A stretch of DNA of 64,000 bases from Pseudomonas sp. R-28-1W-6 (lineage in GTDB: Bacteria; Pseudomonadota; Gammaproteobacteria; Pseudomonadales; Pseudomonadaceae): contig NZ_WELK01000002.1 in NCBI RefSeq assembly GCF_009799925.1, forward strand, positions 124,001 to 188,000, given 5' to 3'. The translations under genes and the position numbers were made by a program. How positions within the stretch are numbered: the stretch's first letter is position 1; the number at the start of each line of letters is the position of its first letter. Below the pieces are notes generated by a model. It was given only the letters and a program-made list of their open reading frames with translations, was not told the origin of the DNA and did not search any database. This document shows positions 46,993 through 56,015 of this stretch, one piece after another.

Positions 46993-47643
46993 TCACTGCC
47001 CGGGGATCGACTCCATCTGCTGCAGCAACAGCGCCGCCTGGGTGCGGGTGCGCACGCCGAGCTTGCGGAAGATCGCCGTGACATGGGCCTTGATGGTCGC
47101 TTCCGAGACGCTCAGCTCATAGGCGATCTGCTTGTTCAGCAAACCCTCGCAGACCATGGTCAGCACGCGGAACTGCTGCGGCGTGAGGCTGGCCAGGCCT
47201 TCGCTGGCGGCCTTGGCCTCGGCCGAGACACTGGCCGCCTCGGCGGACAACGGCGGCCACCAGACATCGCCATCGAGCACCTGGCGCACGGCCTGCTGGA
47301 TGGTCTCCAGCGAACTGGACTTGGGAATGAAGCCACTGGCGCCGAACTCGCGCGAGCGCACCACCACGGCCGCCTCTTCCTGGGCCGAGACCATCACCAC
47401 CGGAACCTGCGGGTATTGCCCGCGCAGCAGCACCAGGCCGGAGAAACCGTAGGCACCGGGCATGTTGAGATCCAGCAGGACCAGGTCCCAGTCGCTTTTC
47501 TCGGCGAGCCGGGCTTCCAGTTCGGCGATGCTGGCCGCTTCCACCAGGCGCACATCCGGGCCCAGGCCCAGGCTCAGCGCCTGTTGCAGGGCGCTGCGGA
47601 ACAGCGGGTGATCGTCAGCGATCAGAATTTCGTAAGCGGCCAT
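46993..47643 (-). CDS. erdR: LuxR-family response regulator, ErdR type
   Basis: A 216-residue two-component response regulator. The receiver domain has the acidic pair D10/D11, the phosphorylation Asp58 in LLDLNMPG, and the conserved Lys in GFIPKSS. The C-terminal LuxR HTH contains LTPQQFRVLTMVCEGLLNKQIAYELSVSEATIKAHVTAIFRKLGV. The ATG at 47643 starts MAAYEILIADDHP; the longer open frame upstream is not needed. Position beside dgkA and sequence style match ErdR, which in P. aeruginosa controls genes for ethanol and acetate use. No sensor kinase gene is adjacent. Confidence 0.85.
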   Translation of the reverse strand: MAAYEILIADDHPLFRSALQQALSLGLGPDVRLVEAASIAELEARLAEKSDWDLVLLDLNMPGAYGFSGLVLLRGQYPQVPVVMVSAQEEAAVVVRSREFGASGFIPKSSSLETIQQAVRQVLDGDVWWPPLSAEAASVSAEAKAASEGLASLTPQQFRVLTMVCEGLLNKQIAYELSVSEATIKAHVTAIFRKLGVRTRTQAALLLQQMESIPGQ

Positions 47644-47786
47644 TGGTGTTCCCTGTTCTTGTTGTGGGCCGAAGCAATCCGGGCAGCACGGGGTTGCGAG
47701 CGGCGCCAAGCATGCCCAGCTGTGACGGGGTGGTCAAGTTGCGCGCTTTGCGGCAAAGTCGCGGCTTTTTACTGCCGAGATTTCGC

Positions 47787-48677
47787 ATGCCTAGCCAAGC
47801 CCTGCGCGCCGACCTGCTGATGTTACTCACCGCGATGATCTGGGGCTCCGCCTTCGTTGCGCAACGCCTGGGCATGGATGCCATCGGCCCCTTCCTCTAC
47901 ACCGGCCTGCGCTTTGCCCTGGCCACCGTCGTCGTGCTGCCGCTGGTGATCCTGCTCGGCCGCCGCGGCGCCGACAAGGCGCCGGAGCCGATCAACCGCG
48001 GCCTGCTGTTCGGCGGCCTGATCATGGGCCTGGCGCTGTCGCTGGGGATCAACCTGCAACAGGTCGGCCTGCTGTTCACCAGCGTGACCAACTCCGGCTT
48101 CATCACCGGCCTGTACGTGATCGTCGTGCCGCTGCTCGGCCTGTTCCTCGGCCACAAGACCGGCCTGGGCACCTGGCTGGGCGCCGGGCTGGCCGTGGCC
48201 GGGATGTTCCTGCTCAGCGTCGGCGAGGGCTTCCACGTCGCGTCCGGCGATTGGCTGCAACTGGCCGGCGCCTGCGTCTGGGGCGTGCACGTGCTGCTGG
48301 TGAGCTTCTTCGCCAGCCGCCACGACCCGCTGCGCCTGGCCCTGCTGCAGTTCGCCACCTGCGCGGTGATCAGTTTGATGCTGGCCCTGATCCTCGAGGA
48401 GATCAAGCTCGACGCCATCCTCGCCGCCGGCCCGGCCATCCTCTACGGCGGCCTGTTCGGCGTGGCGGTCGGTTTCACCCTGCAGGTGGTGGCGCAGAAG
48501 CATGCCATCGCCTCGCACGCGGCGATCATCCTGTCCCTGGAAGCGGTATTCGCCGCGATCGCTGGCGCCCTGTTCCTCGGCGAGGCGCTGGCGCTGAAGG
48601 GCTACTTCGGCTGCGCCCTGATGTTCACCGGCATGCTGATTGCCCAGCTATGGCCGAAGAAGGCCCTGGCCGGCTAG
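47787..48677 (+). CDS. EamA/DMT-family transporter
   Basis: A 296-residue inner-membrane protein with about ten helices in two EamA repeats. The first begins LLMLLTAMIWGSAFVAQRLGMD and the second GDWLQLAGACVWGVHVLLVSF. The typical end-of-repeat block is SLEAVFAAIAGALFLGEALALKGYFGC. Members export amino acids, purines or other small metabolites; the substrate here is unknown. The frame is open upstream to 47643, but the family start MPSQALRADLLMLL is at 47787. The stop overlaps the convergent DTW-domain gene by four bases. Confidence 0.88.
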   Translation: MPSQALRADLLMLLTAMIWGSAFVAQRLGMDAIGPFLYTGLRFALATVVVLPLVILLGRRGADKAPEPINRGLLFGGLIMGLALSLGINLQQVGLLFTSVTNSGFITGLYVIVVPLLGLFLGHKTGLGTWLGAGLAVAGMFLLSVGEGFHVASGDWLQLAGACVWGVHVLLVSFFASRHDPLRLALLQFATCAVISLMLALILEEIKLDAILAAGPAILYGGLFGVAVGFTLQVVAQKHAIASHAAIILSLEAVFAAIAGALFLGEALALKGYFGCALMFTGMLIAQLWPKKALAG

Positions 48678-49390
48678 TCCTGGAGCAAGGCCTTGACGGC
48701 CAAGTGGGCGGGACTCTGCTCGTCCACCGGCCAGCGGTGCTTGGCGCCCAGGTAGCGCTCGCTGAACAGGTCCAGCCAGGCATCCAGGGCCCGGGCCGCG
48801 CGCGGCTCGCCGCCCAGCTCCAGGCATAGCGCCGCCACCTCCGCGGTGCACAGGTGCTCCTCGCGCTTGGAGCGCCGCAGGCGGTAGCGCGACAGCTGCT
48901 CCGGCTGCAGGCTGAGCACCGGGAAGCGATCCAGGTAGGGGCTCTTGCGAAACATCTTGCGCGCCTCGGTCCAGGTCGCATCGAGCAGGATGAACAGCGG
49001 GCGCTTGCCCGGCGCCGCCGGCAACTCGCCGATCACCCGCTGCGGCGCCGCATATTCGCCGGGGAACACCACGCAGGGCTGCCACTGCGGGTCGTCGAGC
49101 AACGCCAGCAGGCCGGGGTCGACCGCCGTGCGCTGCCAGGTGAAGGCAAAGGTGTCGGCCACCAGATCGGCGATCAGCCAACCGGTGTTGCTCGGCTTCA
49201 GCGCCTCGACATCGTGCATCAGCAGGCACACGCCGGCGCGCACCTCGACCTGCGGCTTCCAGGCGCACAGGCAGTAATTGCCCAGCACCCGGCACTGCGG
49301 GCAGCGCGGCGCACGCGAGCCGCGGGCGACAAAGGGCTTGAGGCTGCGCGCCAGGCGTTCGGCGCGGAGCCGGGCAACGGCATGGGTCAT
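48674..49390 (-). CDS. DTW-domain protein, probable tRNA-uridine aminocarboxypropyltransferase
   Basis: A 238-residue protein. An N-terminal cysteine cluster, CPQCRVLGNYCLCAW (about residues 30-45), is probably a zinc site. The DTW core contains LLMHDVEALKPSNTG, ILLDATWTEARKM (DATW is the DTW signature) and LSRYRLRRSKREEHLCTAE. Proteins of this family (TapT/YfiP, TuaA) transfer the aminocarboxypropyl group from SAM to tRNA uridine (acp3U). The ATG at 49390 with AGG upstream is chosen; longer starts add a sequence without family likeness. Confidence 0.85.
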   Translation of the reverse strand: MTHAVARLRAERLARSLKPFVARGSRAPRCPQCRVLGNYCLCAWKPQVEVRAGVCLLMHDVEALKPSNTGWLIADLVADTFAFTWQRTAVDPGLLALLDDPQWQPCVVFPGEYAAPQRVIGELPAAPGKRPLFILLDATWTEARKMFRKSPYLDRFPVLSLQPEQLSRYRLRRSKREEHLCTAEVAALCLELGGEPRAARALDAWLDLFSERYLGAKHRWPVDEQSPAHLAVKALLQD

Positions 49391-49506
49391 CGGGAAACCT
49401 GCGGACAAAGGCATGGGGCGCGCAAGTCTAGAGTAAGATGGCACGCGACTGAACCGGCCCGGCCATGGCCGGTCGAAGGATTCAGCCTTATTTGTGGAGA
49501 TTGTTC

Positions 49507-49908
49507 ATGCTGCGCCTCGCTTCCCTGCTCGCCCTCAGCCTTGCCCTGCCCGTCGCTCACGCGGCCTCCCTGAAGGATTACGAGCTGACCCGCATGCTCG
49601 GCCAGGTCGCCAAGGACAGCAGCGTCGGCACGCCGCGCGCGATCAACGAGGACATCCTCGACCAGGGCTACACCGTGCAAGGCAACGAACTGGTCAACCA
49701 CCTCAGCGTGCGCAGCGCCCACGCGGCGCAGATGCGCGGCAACCCGGACGCCGTGCGCCAGCAACTGGCCAGCAGCGTCTGCAGCAACACCGGCTACCGC
49801 CAGCTGCTGGCGCGCGGCGCGGTGCTGCGCTACGAGTTCAGCGAATACCAGAGCAACCGCCCGGTGACCACCGAGCGCTTCAGCAAGGCCGATTGCGGCC
49901 TGCAGTAA
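49507..49908 (+). CDS. Small secreted/periplasmic protein, PA3611-like
   Basis: A 133-residue protein with a clear signal peptide (MLRLASLLALSLALPVAHA, cleavage after AHA). The mature part contains VGTPRAINEDILDQGYTVQG, NELVNHLSVRSAHAAQMR and GYRQLLARGAVLRYEFSEYQS. Two cysteines (SSVCSN and ADCGLQ) could form a disulfide. From memory it resembles the quorum-controlled small protein PA3611, and it occupies the same place in the dgkA-erdR to recA region. Function unknown. Confidence 0.8.
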   Translation: MLRLASLLALSLALPVAHAASLKDYELTRMLGQVAKDSSVGTPRAINEDILDQGYTVQGNELVNHLSVRSAHAAQMRGNPDAVRQQLASSVCSNTGYRQLLARGAVLRYEFSEYQSNRPVTTERFSKADCGLQ

Positions 49909-49917
49909 GCCGTCGCT

Positions 49918-50109
49918 TCACGCCTGTTCGGCGCGCGGCTCGTCGTCCGCGCGCAGCTCGGTGAGCAGCGCCTCCATGAAACGGGAGCGCCGCGCACCAC
50001 CCTCCAGACGCCACCGACATTCGTCGGCCAGGCTCAAGCCATTGCTGCTGGCGGCTTGCACCAGCAGGCGATACAGATCGAGATCCAGCTCCAGTACCAA
50101 CTTGGGCAT
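49918..50109 (-). CDS. Small Arc/ribbon-helix-helix-like protein
   Basis: A 63-residue protein. MPKLVLELDLDLYRLLVQAA followed by NGLSLADECRWRLEGG has the beta-strand plus two-helix pattern of Arc/MetJ-type DNA-binding proteins. An Arg-rich helix and an acidic tail (DDEPRAEQA) follow. It is convergent with the PA3611-like gene and lies between that gene and the phosphoketolase-like gene. No toxin gene is adjacent. DNA binding is a structural guess. Confidence 0.6.
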   Translation of the reverse strand: MPKLVLELDLDLYRLLVQAASSNGLSLADECRWRLEGGARRSRFMEALLTELRADDEPRAEQA

Positions 50110-50174
50110 GCCTGCCCTCCCTTCCCTGAGTCATTCCCCGCCGACTGGCGCCGGCTTGCGGCCCGGCACCCGGC

Positions 50175-52580
50175 TCAGCGCAGGCAGGCCGGGTCGCCCT
50201 CGCCCTGCACCGCCGCACGCTCCTGCGCGTTCAGCAGCTCGTCCAAGCCTATCCCCAGCAGCTCGCTGGCGGCCAGCAGCACATGGGCCCAGCTGCAGCG
50301 GTTGGCGAACAGCATGCCCGCCTCGTCCAGCGTGCCGCCGCGGTTGCAGTAACCCAGCACGCGCTGCCGGGTGGCGTCGCCGAGGATCGGCCAGAGATGG
50401 CCGCGCGCCACTTCCGGGCGCATGTGGCTCAGCAGTATGCGTCGGCCATGGCGGTGCGGGAACAGCCGCTCCAGCGTCGCCCCGTCCGCCACCGCGGCGG
50501 CCTCCCAGACATCGCGCGGAGCGCGGAAGCGCCCCGGCTCCTGCAGGTAGATCAGCTGCCAGGCATGCCCGGCCGCCGTCAGGCGCTGCGCCGCGCGGCG
50601 CATCTCGGCCAGCTGGTAGCTGCCGCTGGCGATCAGCAGCAGCGGATCGGCACCTGGCGCCTGCTCCAGCAGGATCGCGCCATCGCGGGCCAGTTGCTCA
50701 GCCTGCTGCTGGTCGAAGACCGCCGGCCGCTCGCGCTTGGGCGCCACCACACAGGCCAGCTGCCCACGCGCCTGATAGATGCCGGGCAACAGGGCCAGCA
50801 GCGCATTATGGTCGGCCGGAAACAGCACCCGCACCATGTCGCCCATTTCGCCGAGCAGGGCCTCGCAGAAGGTAGTGTCCTGGTGCGACTGCTGGTTCTT
50901 GCCGTTCTCCCAGGTGTGCGAGGTGGCAACCAGCGGCCAGCCGAGCCAGCCGGCCGGCCGCCCGACCTCCTTCTGCTGGCGGGCGAAGATCAGGCTCTGG
51001 CGCACCGCCCCGAGCATCTTCACGCAGAAGGCCTCGTAGCTGGCGACCAGGTTCAAACCGCCCTGGTTGGCCAGGCAGGCGGAGACCACCGCTTCCTCGT
51101 TGAGCGCGGTGATGATCGCGCCCTGCACATCCTCCAGCTCGCACTCCGGGCTGCTGACCCGGTGCTTGAGCGCCTTCAGCACACCGCCCAGGCGGTTGCT
51201 GGCCAGCTCGTCCGGGTTGCCGACCCGCGGCCGCAGCCCCGGGTTGGCCCGCACCAGATCGACGAAGAAGCGGTCCAGGGCGGCCATCGGCGAGCAGCTC
51301 TGCGCCTGGTAATGCAGCGCAGGCAACTGCGGCTGCGCCGGCTGGCGCACGGCCAGGGCGTGCTCGCGCTCGGCCGGGCGCGCGCCGCGCGAGGTGATGA
51401 ACAGGGCGCAGGCCTGCGCCAGCTCGTTCGGCGCTACCCACAGCTGCGCCGCATGCTGGTTGAACAGGGCCAGGGCCGCGGCATCCCCATGCGGATTGGC
51501 CGGCAGTGGCAGGTTGTGCGCGGCATTGCTGCCGGCACCGTAGAAACCGAAGCCCTTCTGCGTTTCGGCGATGCCGTAGGGCATCGGCAGCGGATAGTGG
51601 AGGATCTCGTTGTGCAGTTCCTGCACGCGATGACCGAGGCGCTGCTCCATCTCCCACAGGGCGCAGACAAAGGCCGCCGGGTCGCGGCCATCGAAGCTCA
51701 CCGGGTCGAAGCCGCAGCGCTGCAGGTGCAGGCGGAAGCCGTCCAGCCCCTCATGGGTGCCCAGCTCGGTGCGCTGCTCGATGCGCCGGCCATTGGCGAT
51801 CATCACCGGCAGCGCCACCCCACAGTCTTCGGCGCGCCACCAGCGCGGCATCCAGTCGCTGCCGCGCTGCTCTTCGGCCGCGCCATCGGAGAGGAACGCC
51901 ACCAGCTTCTCGCCGGGCAGCGGCATGTGGGTGTACTGCAACTCGGCGAAGCCGAGGTAGCCGCCCTCGGCAATGCCGCCGCCGGTGTGCGGGTTGACGT
52001 GGCTGCCCAGCGGCACACCCGGGCCGCCATCCGGGGCCTGCGCATAGCTGTAGAAATCGGCCACCAGGCGGCTCATCCCGGCCTCGTCGCGGCTGTAGCG
52101 CTGGGCCTGCTGCGGATGCTGGTTGGCGGTGAGCAGGTTGAGCGCCTCGATGGCCGCCACGCAGTGGCCCTGACCCATCAGCCAGCCGCGGGTCTCGCCG
52201 CTCAGGGCATTCAGGGCCAGATAGCCGGCATAGGCCGGCACCATGTTCAGCGCACCGCCGGTGTGCCCCTCGGGCTGCGCCTTGAAGTCCTCGGCCGACA
52301 GGGCCGTGCCATCCAGGCGCACGCGCCGGGCATAGGTCATGTGCACCACCAGCCACAGGCCGGCGGCATTCAGGCGATCCAGTGCCCGCATGAAGCGGTA
52401 CACGCTGGCCAGGTCGGGCTGTCGGCCGGCCTGCACCAGCTGATGGGCCAGGCGGTAGACGGCCGCCTGGGTCGCTGGACTATGCTGAACGGGGCCGTAA
52501 CCTCGCTGCCATTCGGCAAAGGCAGGCTCGTGCAGTGCATGCTCGGTCAGCTCGGCGATACTGGGAATGATCTGGGACAT
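50175..52580 (-). CDS. Phosphoketolase-family ThDP-dependent enzyme
   Basis: An 801-residue protein related to xylulose-5-phosphate/fructose-6-phosphate phosphoketolases. Family-like blocks include AQPEGHTGGALNMVPAYAGYL, MGQGHCVAA, FAELQYTHMPLPGE, FLSDGAAEEQRGSDWMPRWW and SHTWENGKNQQSHQDTTF. The classic GHWGTTPGLNF and GPGHGG motifs are altered (EGHTGG, GQGHCV). It is therefore a divergent subgroup, often named xylulose 5-phosphate 3-epimerase or phosphoketolase in annotations. The reaction remains uncertain. AGGAG precedes the ATG. It is divergent from the metallo-beta-lactamase-fold gene. Confidence 0.75.
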   Translation of the reverse strand: MSQIIPSIAELTEHALHEPAFAEWQRGYGPVQHSPATQAAVYRLAHQLVQAGRQPDLASVYRFMRALDRLNAAGLWLVVHMTYARRVRLDGTALSAEDFKAQPEGHTGGALNMVPAYAGYLALNALSGETRGWLMGQGHCVAAIEALNLLTANQHPQQAQRYSRDEAGMSRLVADFYSYAQAPDGGPGVPLGSHVNPHTGGGIAEGGYLGFAELQYTHMPLPGEKLVAFLSDGAAEEQRGSDWMPRWWRAEDCGVALPVMIANGRRIEQRTELGTHEGLDGFRLHLQRCGFDPVSFDGRDPAAFVCALWEMEQRLGHRVQELHNEILHYPLPMPYGIAETQKGFGFYGAGSNAAHNLPLPANPHGDAAALALFNQHAAQLWVAPNELAQACALFITSRGARPAEREHALAVRQPAQPQLPALHYQAQSCSPMAALDRFFVDLVRANPGLRPRVGNPDELASNRLGGVLKALKHRVSSPECELEDVQGAIITALNEEAVVSACLANQGGLNLVASYEAFCVKMLGAVRQSLIFARQQKEVGRPAGWLGWPLVATSHTWENGKNQQSHQDTTFCEALLGEMGDMVRVLFPADHNALLALLPGIYQARGQLACVVAPKRERPAVFDQQQAEQLARDGAILLEQAPGADPLLLIASGSYQLAEMRRAAQRLTAAGHAWQLIYLQEPGRFRAPRDVWEAAAVADGATLERLFPHRHGRRILLSHMRPEVARGHLWPILGDATRQRVLGYCNRGGTLDEAGMLFANRCSWAHVLLAASELLGIGLDELLNAQERAAVQGEGDPACLR

Positions 52581-52702
52581 GGCCTGGCTCCTGACATTTC
52601 TAGCAGTCTATAACAGGCAATCCCGCCCCGGCTGACCTGCATCAAGACCCGACCGCGTCCGGCACGCCAGACTCGGTCCATTCACTACGCAAGGATACTC
52701 CC

Positions 52703-54106
52703 ATGGCTCTGCTCAGCTTCCTCGGCGCCATCCAACAAGTCACCGGCTCCTGCTACCTGATCGAAAGTCGAGACGGTGCCCGCGTATTGCTCGACTGCGG
52801 TCTGCGCCAAGGCCGCCGCGAGGAGGAGCAAGGCAACTACGAGCCCTTCGCCTTCGACCCGCTGAGCCTGGATGCCGTGGTGATTTCCCACGCCCACCTC
52901 GACCACACCGGCCTGCTGCCCAAGCTGGCCGCCGGCGGTTACCGCGGGCCGATCTTCGCCACCGACGCCACCTGCGAACTGATGGAGCTGATGCTGCTGG
53001 ACGCCGCGCACATCCAGGAAAATGACGCCGAGTGGGAAAACAAGTGGCGCGCGCGCCAGGGCAAGGCGCCGATCAAGCCGCTGTACACCACCCGGGATGC
53101 CGAGCAGGCACTCAAGCTGCGCCGCCCCCTGGTCTATGGCCAGCCCCACGAAGTGGCCAAGGGCGTGCAGATCACCTTCCACGATGCCGGGCATATCCTC
53201 GGCTCGGCCATCGTCGAGATCGAGGTCCAGGATCACCACCTGAAACGCCACCTGGTGTTCTCCGGCGACCTGGGCAACGACTGCTCGCCACTGATGCGCG
53301 ACCCGAGCTTTCTCAGCAAGGCCGACGTGGTGCTGCTGGAGTCCACCTACGGTGACCGCGATCACCGCTGCAGCAGCGACACGATCGAGGAGCTGGCGGA
53401 TATCCTGCAGAAAGCTCACCGCGAAGGCGGCAACGTGCTGATCCCGTCCTTTGCGGTCGGCCGTACCCAGGACCTGATCTACTACCTCGGCCGCTTCTAC
53501 CAGGAAGGCCGCCTGCCGCAGCAGGCCGTGTTCCTCGACAGCCCCATGGCGATCCGCGCCAACGCCATCTACTCGCGTTTCCATGAGCAATTCGCGCCCG
53601 AGGATCGCGCAATCCTGGCCGCCAAAGGCGTCAAGCGGGTCGAGGACTGGCTGCCGATCCTGCGCTGCACGCCGACCCCGGAAGACTCCATGGCGATCAA
53701 CCGGATCAAGAGCGGCGCCATCATCATCGCCGGCAGCGGCATGTGCACCGGCGGGCGCATCGTCCACCACTTCAAGCACAACCTCTGGCGCAGCGAGTGC
53801 CACCTGGTGTTCCCCGGCTTCCAGGCCGCCGGCACCCTGGGCCGCAGCATCGTCGACGGTGCCACCTCGGTGAAGGTGCTGCACCAGCGCATCGCGGTCA
53901 AAGCGCAGATCCACACCCTGGGCGGCTTCTCCGCCCATGCCGGGCAATCGCAGCTGCTCGACTGGGTCGGCCACTTCGACCATCACCCGGAGCTGTACCT
54001 GGTGCATGGCGAACTGGAGAAGATGCAGGCGCTGCAACAGGCCCTGCGCGAGAAGCTCAACTGGATCGCCAACATCCCCGAGCCCGGCGAACAGATCGCC
54101 CTCTGA
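52703..54106 (+). CDS. Metallo-beta-lactamase-fold beta-CASP hydrolase (RNA-metabolising type)
   Basis: A 467-residue protein. Zinc motif 2 is ISHAHLDHTG (about residues 60-70). Further metal residues are in FHDAGHILGSA and FSGDLGND, and the beta-CASP segment contains VLLESTYGDRDH and IPSFAVGRTQDLIYYL. The C-terminal RMMBL block is HTLGGFSAHAGQSQLLDW, then LVHGELEKMQAL. This is the layout of CPSF73-like nucleases, found in many bacteria as predicted RNA exo- or endonucleases. AAGGA precedes the ATG. The actual substrate is not known. Confidence 0.88.
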   Translation: MALLSFLGAIQQVTGSCYLIESRDGARVLLDCGLRQGRREEEQGNYEPFAFDPLSLDAVVISHAHLDHTGLLPKLAAGGYRGPIFATDATCELMELMLLDAAHIQENDAEWENKWRARQGKAPIKPLYTTRDAEQALKLRRPLVYGQPHEVAKGVQITFHDAGHILGSAIVEIEVQDHHLKRHLVFSGDLGNDCSPLMRDPSFLSKADVVLLESTYGDRDHRCSSDTIEELADILQKAHREGGNVLIPSFAVGRTQDLIYYLGRFYQEGRLPQQAVFLDSPMAIRANAIYSRFHEQFAPEDRAILAAKGVKRVEDWLPILRCTPTPEDSMAINRIKSGAIIIAGSGMCTGGRIVHHFKHNLWRSECHLVFPGFQAAGTLGRSIVDGATSVKVLHQRIAVKAQIHTLGGFSAHAGQSQLLDWVGHFDHHPELYLVHGELEKMQALQQALREKLNWIANIPEPGEQIAL

Positions 54107-54368
54107 AAACCGGTTTGCGATCTCGCGAGCTAGAGCCTGTTTTTAACGCAGCATGGCCGACGCGCAGCAGATCGTGCCCGCCCCACGCCAGACAGCCCGC
54201 AGCCGCGGGCTCGTGCCGATCAATCCGGTTACAAAAGCCAGGTGGCGCCATGCAACCTGCGGCGCCGTTCGTCCGTCAAACCGTCACAAGCCCAGCCATA
54301 CTCAGCACAGGGTCGGGCGTTTCAAGGATGTGGAATGACCCGGTCCGTATCAAGCAAGGAGAAATTGC

Positions 54369-55448
54369 ATGCCTTATGAATCGGACGATTATCTATCCAG
54401 GCACTTCCAGACCGGCGGGATCGACCTGACCGACAAGATCGAGGAACTCGCCAACCTGGTGGTACCACCCGCCAGCCCCAACCTGCCGCTGTACCAGGAA
54501 ATGCTCACCACCGTGGTGCGCATGGCCCAGGCCGACCGCAACCGCTGGGACGCCAAGATCATGCTGCAGACCCTGCGCGAAATGGAGCACGCCTTCAGCG
54601 CCCTGGAACAGTTCAAGCGCCGGCGCAAGGTCACCGTGTTCGGCTCCGCCAGAACCCCAAGCGACCACCCCACCTACAGGCTGGCCCGCGAGCTGGGGCA
54701 GACCCTGGCCCACCTCGACCTGATGGTGGTCACCGGCGCCGGTGGCGGCATCATGGCCGCGGCCCATGAAGGCGCTGGCCTGGAGAACAGCCTCGGCTTC
54801 AACATCACCCTGCCCTTCGAACAGGGCGCCAACGCCACCGTGCACGGCAGCGACAACCTGCTGTCGTTCCACTTCTTCTTTCTGCGCAAGCTGTTCTTCG
54901 TCAAGGAGGCCGACGCCCTGGTGCTCTGCCCCGGCGGTTTCGGCACCCTGGACGAGGCCCTGGAAGTCCTGACCCTGATCCAGACCGGCAAGAGCCCGCT
55001 GGTGCCCATCGTCCTGCTCGACGAGCCCGGCAGCAATTATTGGGAGGAGGCCCTGCGCTACATCCGCGAGCAGTTGCTGGAGCGCCGTTACATCCTGCCC
55101 AGCGACATGCAGCTGATGCGCCTGGTGCACAGCGCCCAGGAAGCCGGCCAGGAAATCGCCCGCTTCTACCGCAACTACCACTCGACCCGCTGGCTCAAGG
55201 GCAGCTTCGTGATCCGCATGAACCACCCGCTCAACGATTTGGCGCTGCGGGTACTGAACAAGGAGTTTGCCGACCTGTGCCTGAGTGGCGGCTATCTGCA
55301 GCAGGGCTATTGCGAGGCGGAAAGCGACGAGCCGGAGTTCTGCGAGCTGACGCGCCTGGCCTTCAGCTTCAACGCCCGCGACCATGGCCGCCTGCGCGAG
55401 CTGGTCGACTTCATCAACCTGCCGCAGAACTGGGCGCAGAACAGCTGA
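54369..55448 (+). CDS. LOG-family (TIGR00730-like) protein
   Basis: A 359-residue protein. The Rossmann-like LOG domain occupies the middle (about residues 80-250): KVTVFGSARTPSDHP, VVTGAGGGIMAAAHEGAG and the signature PGGFGTLDEALEVLTLIQTGK. Short LOG proteins release cytokinin-type bases from nucleotides (phosphoribohydrolase). This form has long extra N- and C-terminal regions, so its substrate may differ. A strong AAGGAG site precedes the ATG. It is followed by a terminator that faces recX. Confidence 0.82.
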   Translation: MPYESDDYLSRHFQTGGIDLTDKIEELANLVVPPASPNLPLYQEMLTTVVRMAQADRNRWDAKIMLQTLREMEHAFSALEQFKRRRKVTVFGSARTPSDHPTYRLARELGQTLAHLDLMVVTGAGGGIMAAAHEGAGLENSLGFNITLPFEQGANATVHGSDNLLSFHFFFLRKLFFVKEADALVLCPGGFGTLDEALEVLTLIQTGKSPLVPIVLLDEPGSNYWEEALRYIREQLLERRYILPSDMQLMRLVHSAQEAGQEIARFYRNYHSTRWLKGSFVIRMNHPLNDLALRVLNKEFADLCLSGGYLQQGYCEAESDEPEFCELTRLAFSFNARDHGRLRELVDFINLPQNWAQNS

Positions 55449-55487
55449 GGCGAGCTCTGCCGCCAACCGGGAATCGTACAAAAAAGA

Positions 55488-55515
55488 AAGCCCGGGATCG
55501 GGGAGCGCCGGGCTT
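55488..55515 (-). terminator. Rho-independent terminator of recX
   Basis: AAGCCCGG and CCGGGCTT pair around a twelve-base loop. On the minus strand the stem is followed by TCTTTTTTG, so it ends transcription from recA-recX, ten bases after the recX stop. Confidence 0.85.
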
Positions 55516-55524
55516 AAAGGGGAT

Positions 55525-55989
55525 TCAGTCCAGATCGGCGCCGCGCAACAGGCGGCCGATCTGTTCCTGGGAAAAACCGCGATAGGCGAGAAACCGCCCC
55601 TGCCTGGCCCGCTCGCGGGCATCGACAGGCAACTCGCCGGCAAACTTGCGCTGCCAGAGTTCGCGCAACTGCGCCGACCAGTCGACATCCGCACCAGCCA
55701 GGGCCTGCTCGATAGCCGCGCGCGGCAGGCCACGCTGCGCCAGCTCCTCACGGATACGCAAGGGGCCGAAGCCGGAACGGGCCTTGCTGCCGACGAAGCT
55801 GTCGAGGTAACGCGTCTCCGACAACAGGCCTTCCTCGGCCAGGCGATCGAGGGCGCTGTCGACCAGCTCCTGCGGGGCCCCGCGCTGGCGCAGCTTGCGC
55901 GTCAACTCGACACGGCCATGCTCACGCCGCGCCAGCAGGTCCATCGCCGTGCGGCGTACCGCCACCAGGGTATCGAGCATCGCCGCCAT
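55525..55989 (-). CDS. recX: Recombination regulator RecX
   Basis: A 154-residue all-helical RecX protein, which binds RecA filaments and limits their growth. Helical repeats are visible: [65 protein letters not shown] and [18 protein letters not shown]. The length is normal for the family. It starts 26 bases after recA on the same strand, so it is co-transcribed from the SOS-controlled recA promoter. Confidence 0.95.
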   Translation of the reverse strand: MAAMLDTLVAVRRTAMDLLARREHGRVELTRKLRQRGAPQELVDSALDRLAEEGLLSETRYLDSFVGSKARSGFGPLRIREELAQRGLPRAAIEQALAGADVDWSAQLRELWQRKFAGELPVDARERARQGRFLAYRGFSQEQIGRLLRGADLD

Positions 55990-56015
55990 ATCGAAACGCT
56001 ACCGGCTGCCGCGGA

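Noticed and set aside
49918..50109. Arc-like protein as the antitoxin of a toxin-antitoxin pair
   Set aside because: No toxin-sized partner gene is next to it on either side. Neighbours are a secreted protein gene and a metabolic enzyme gene.
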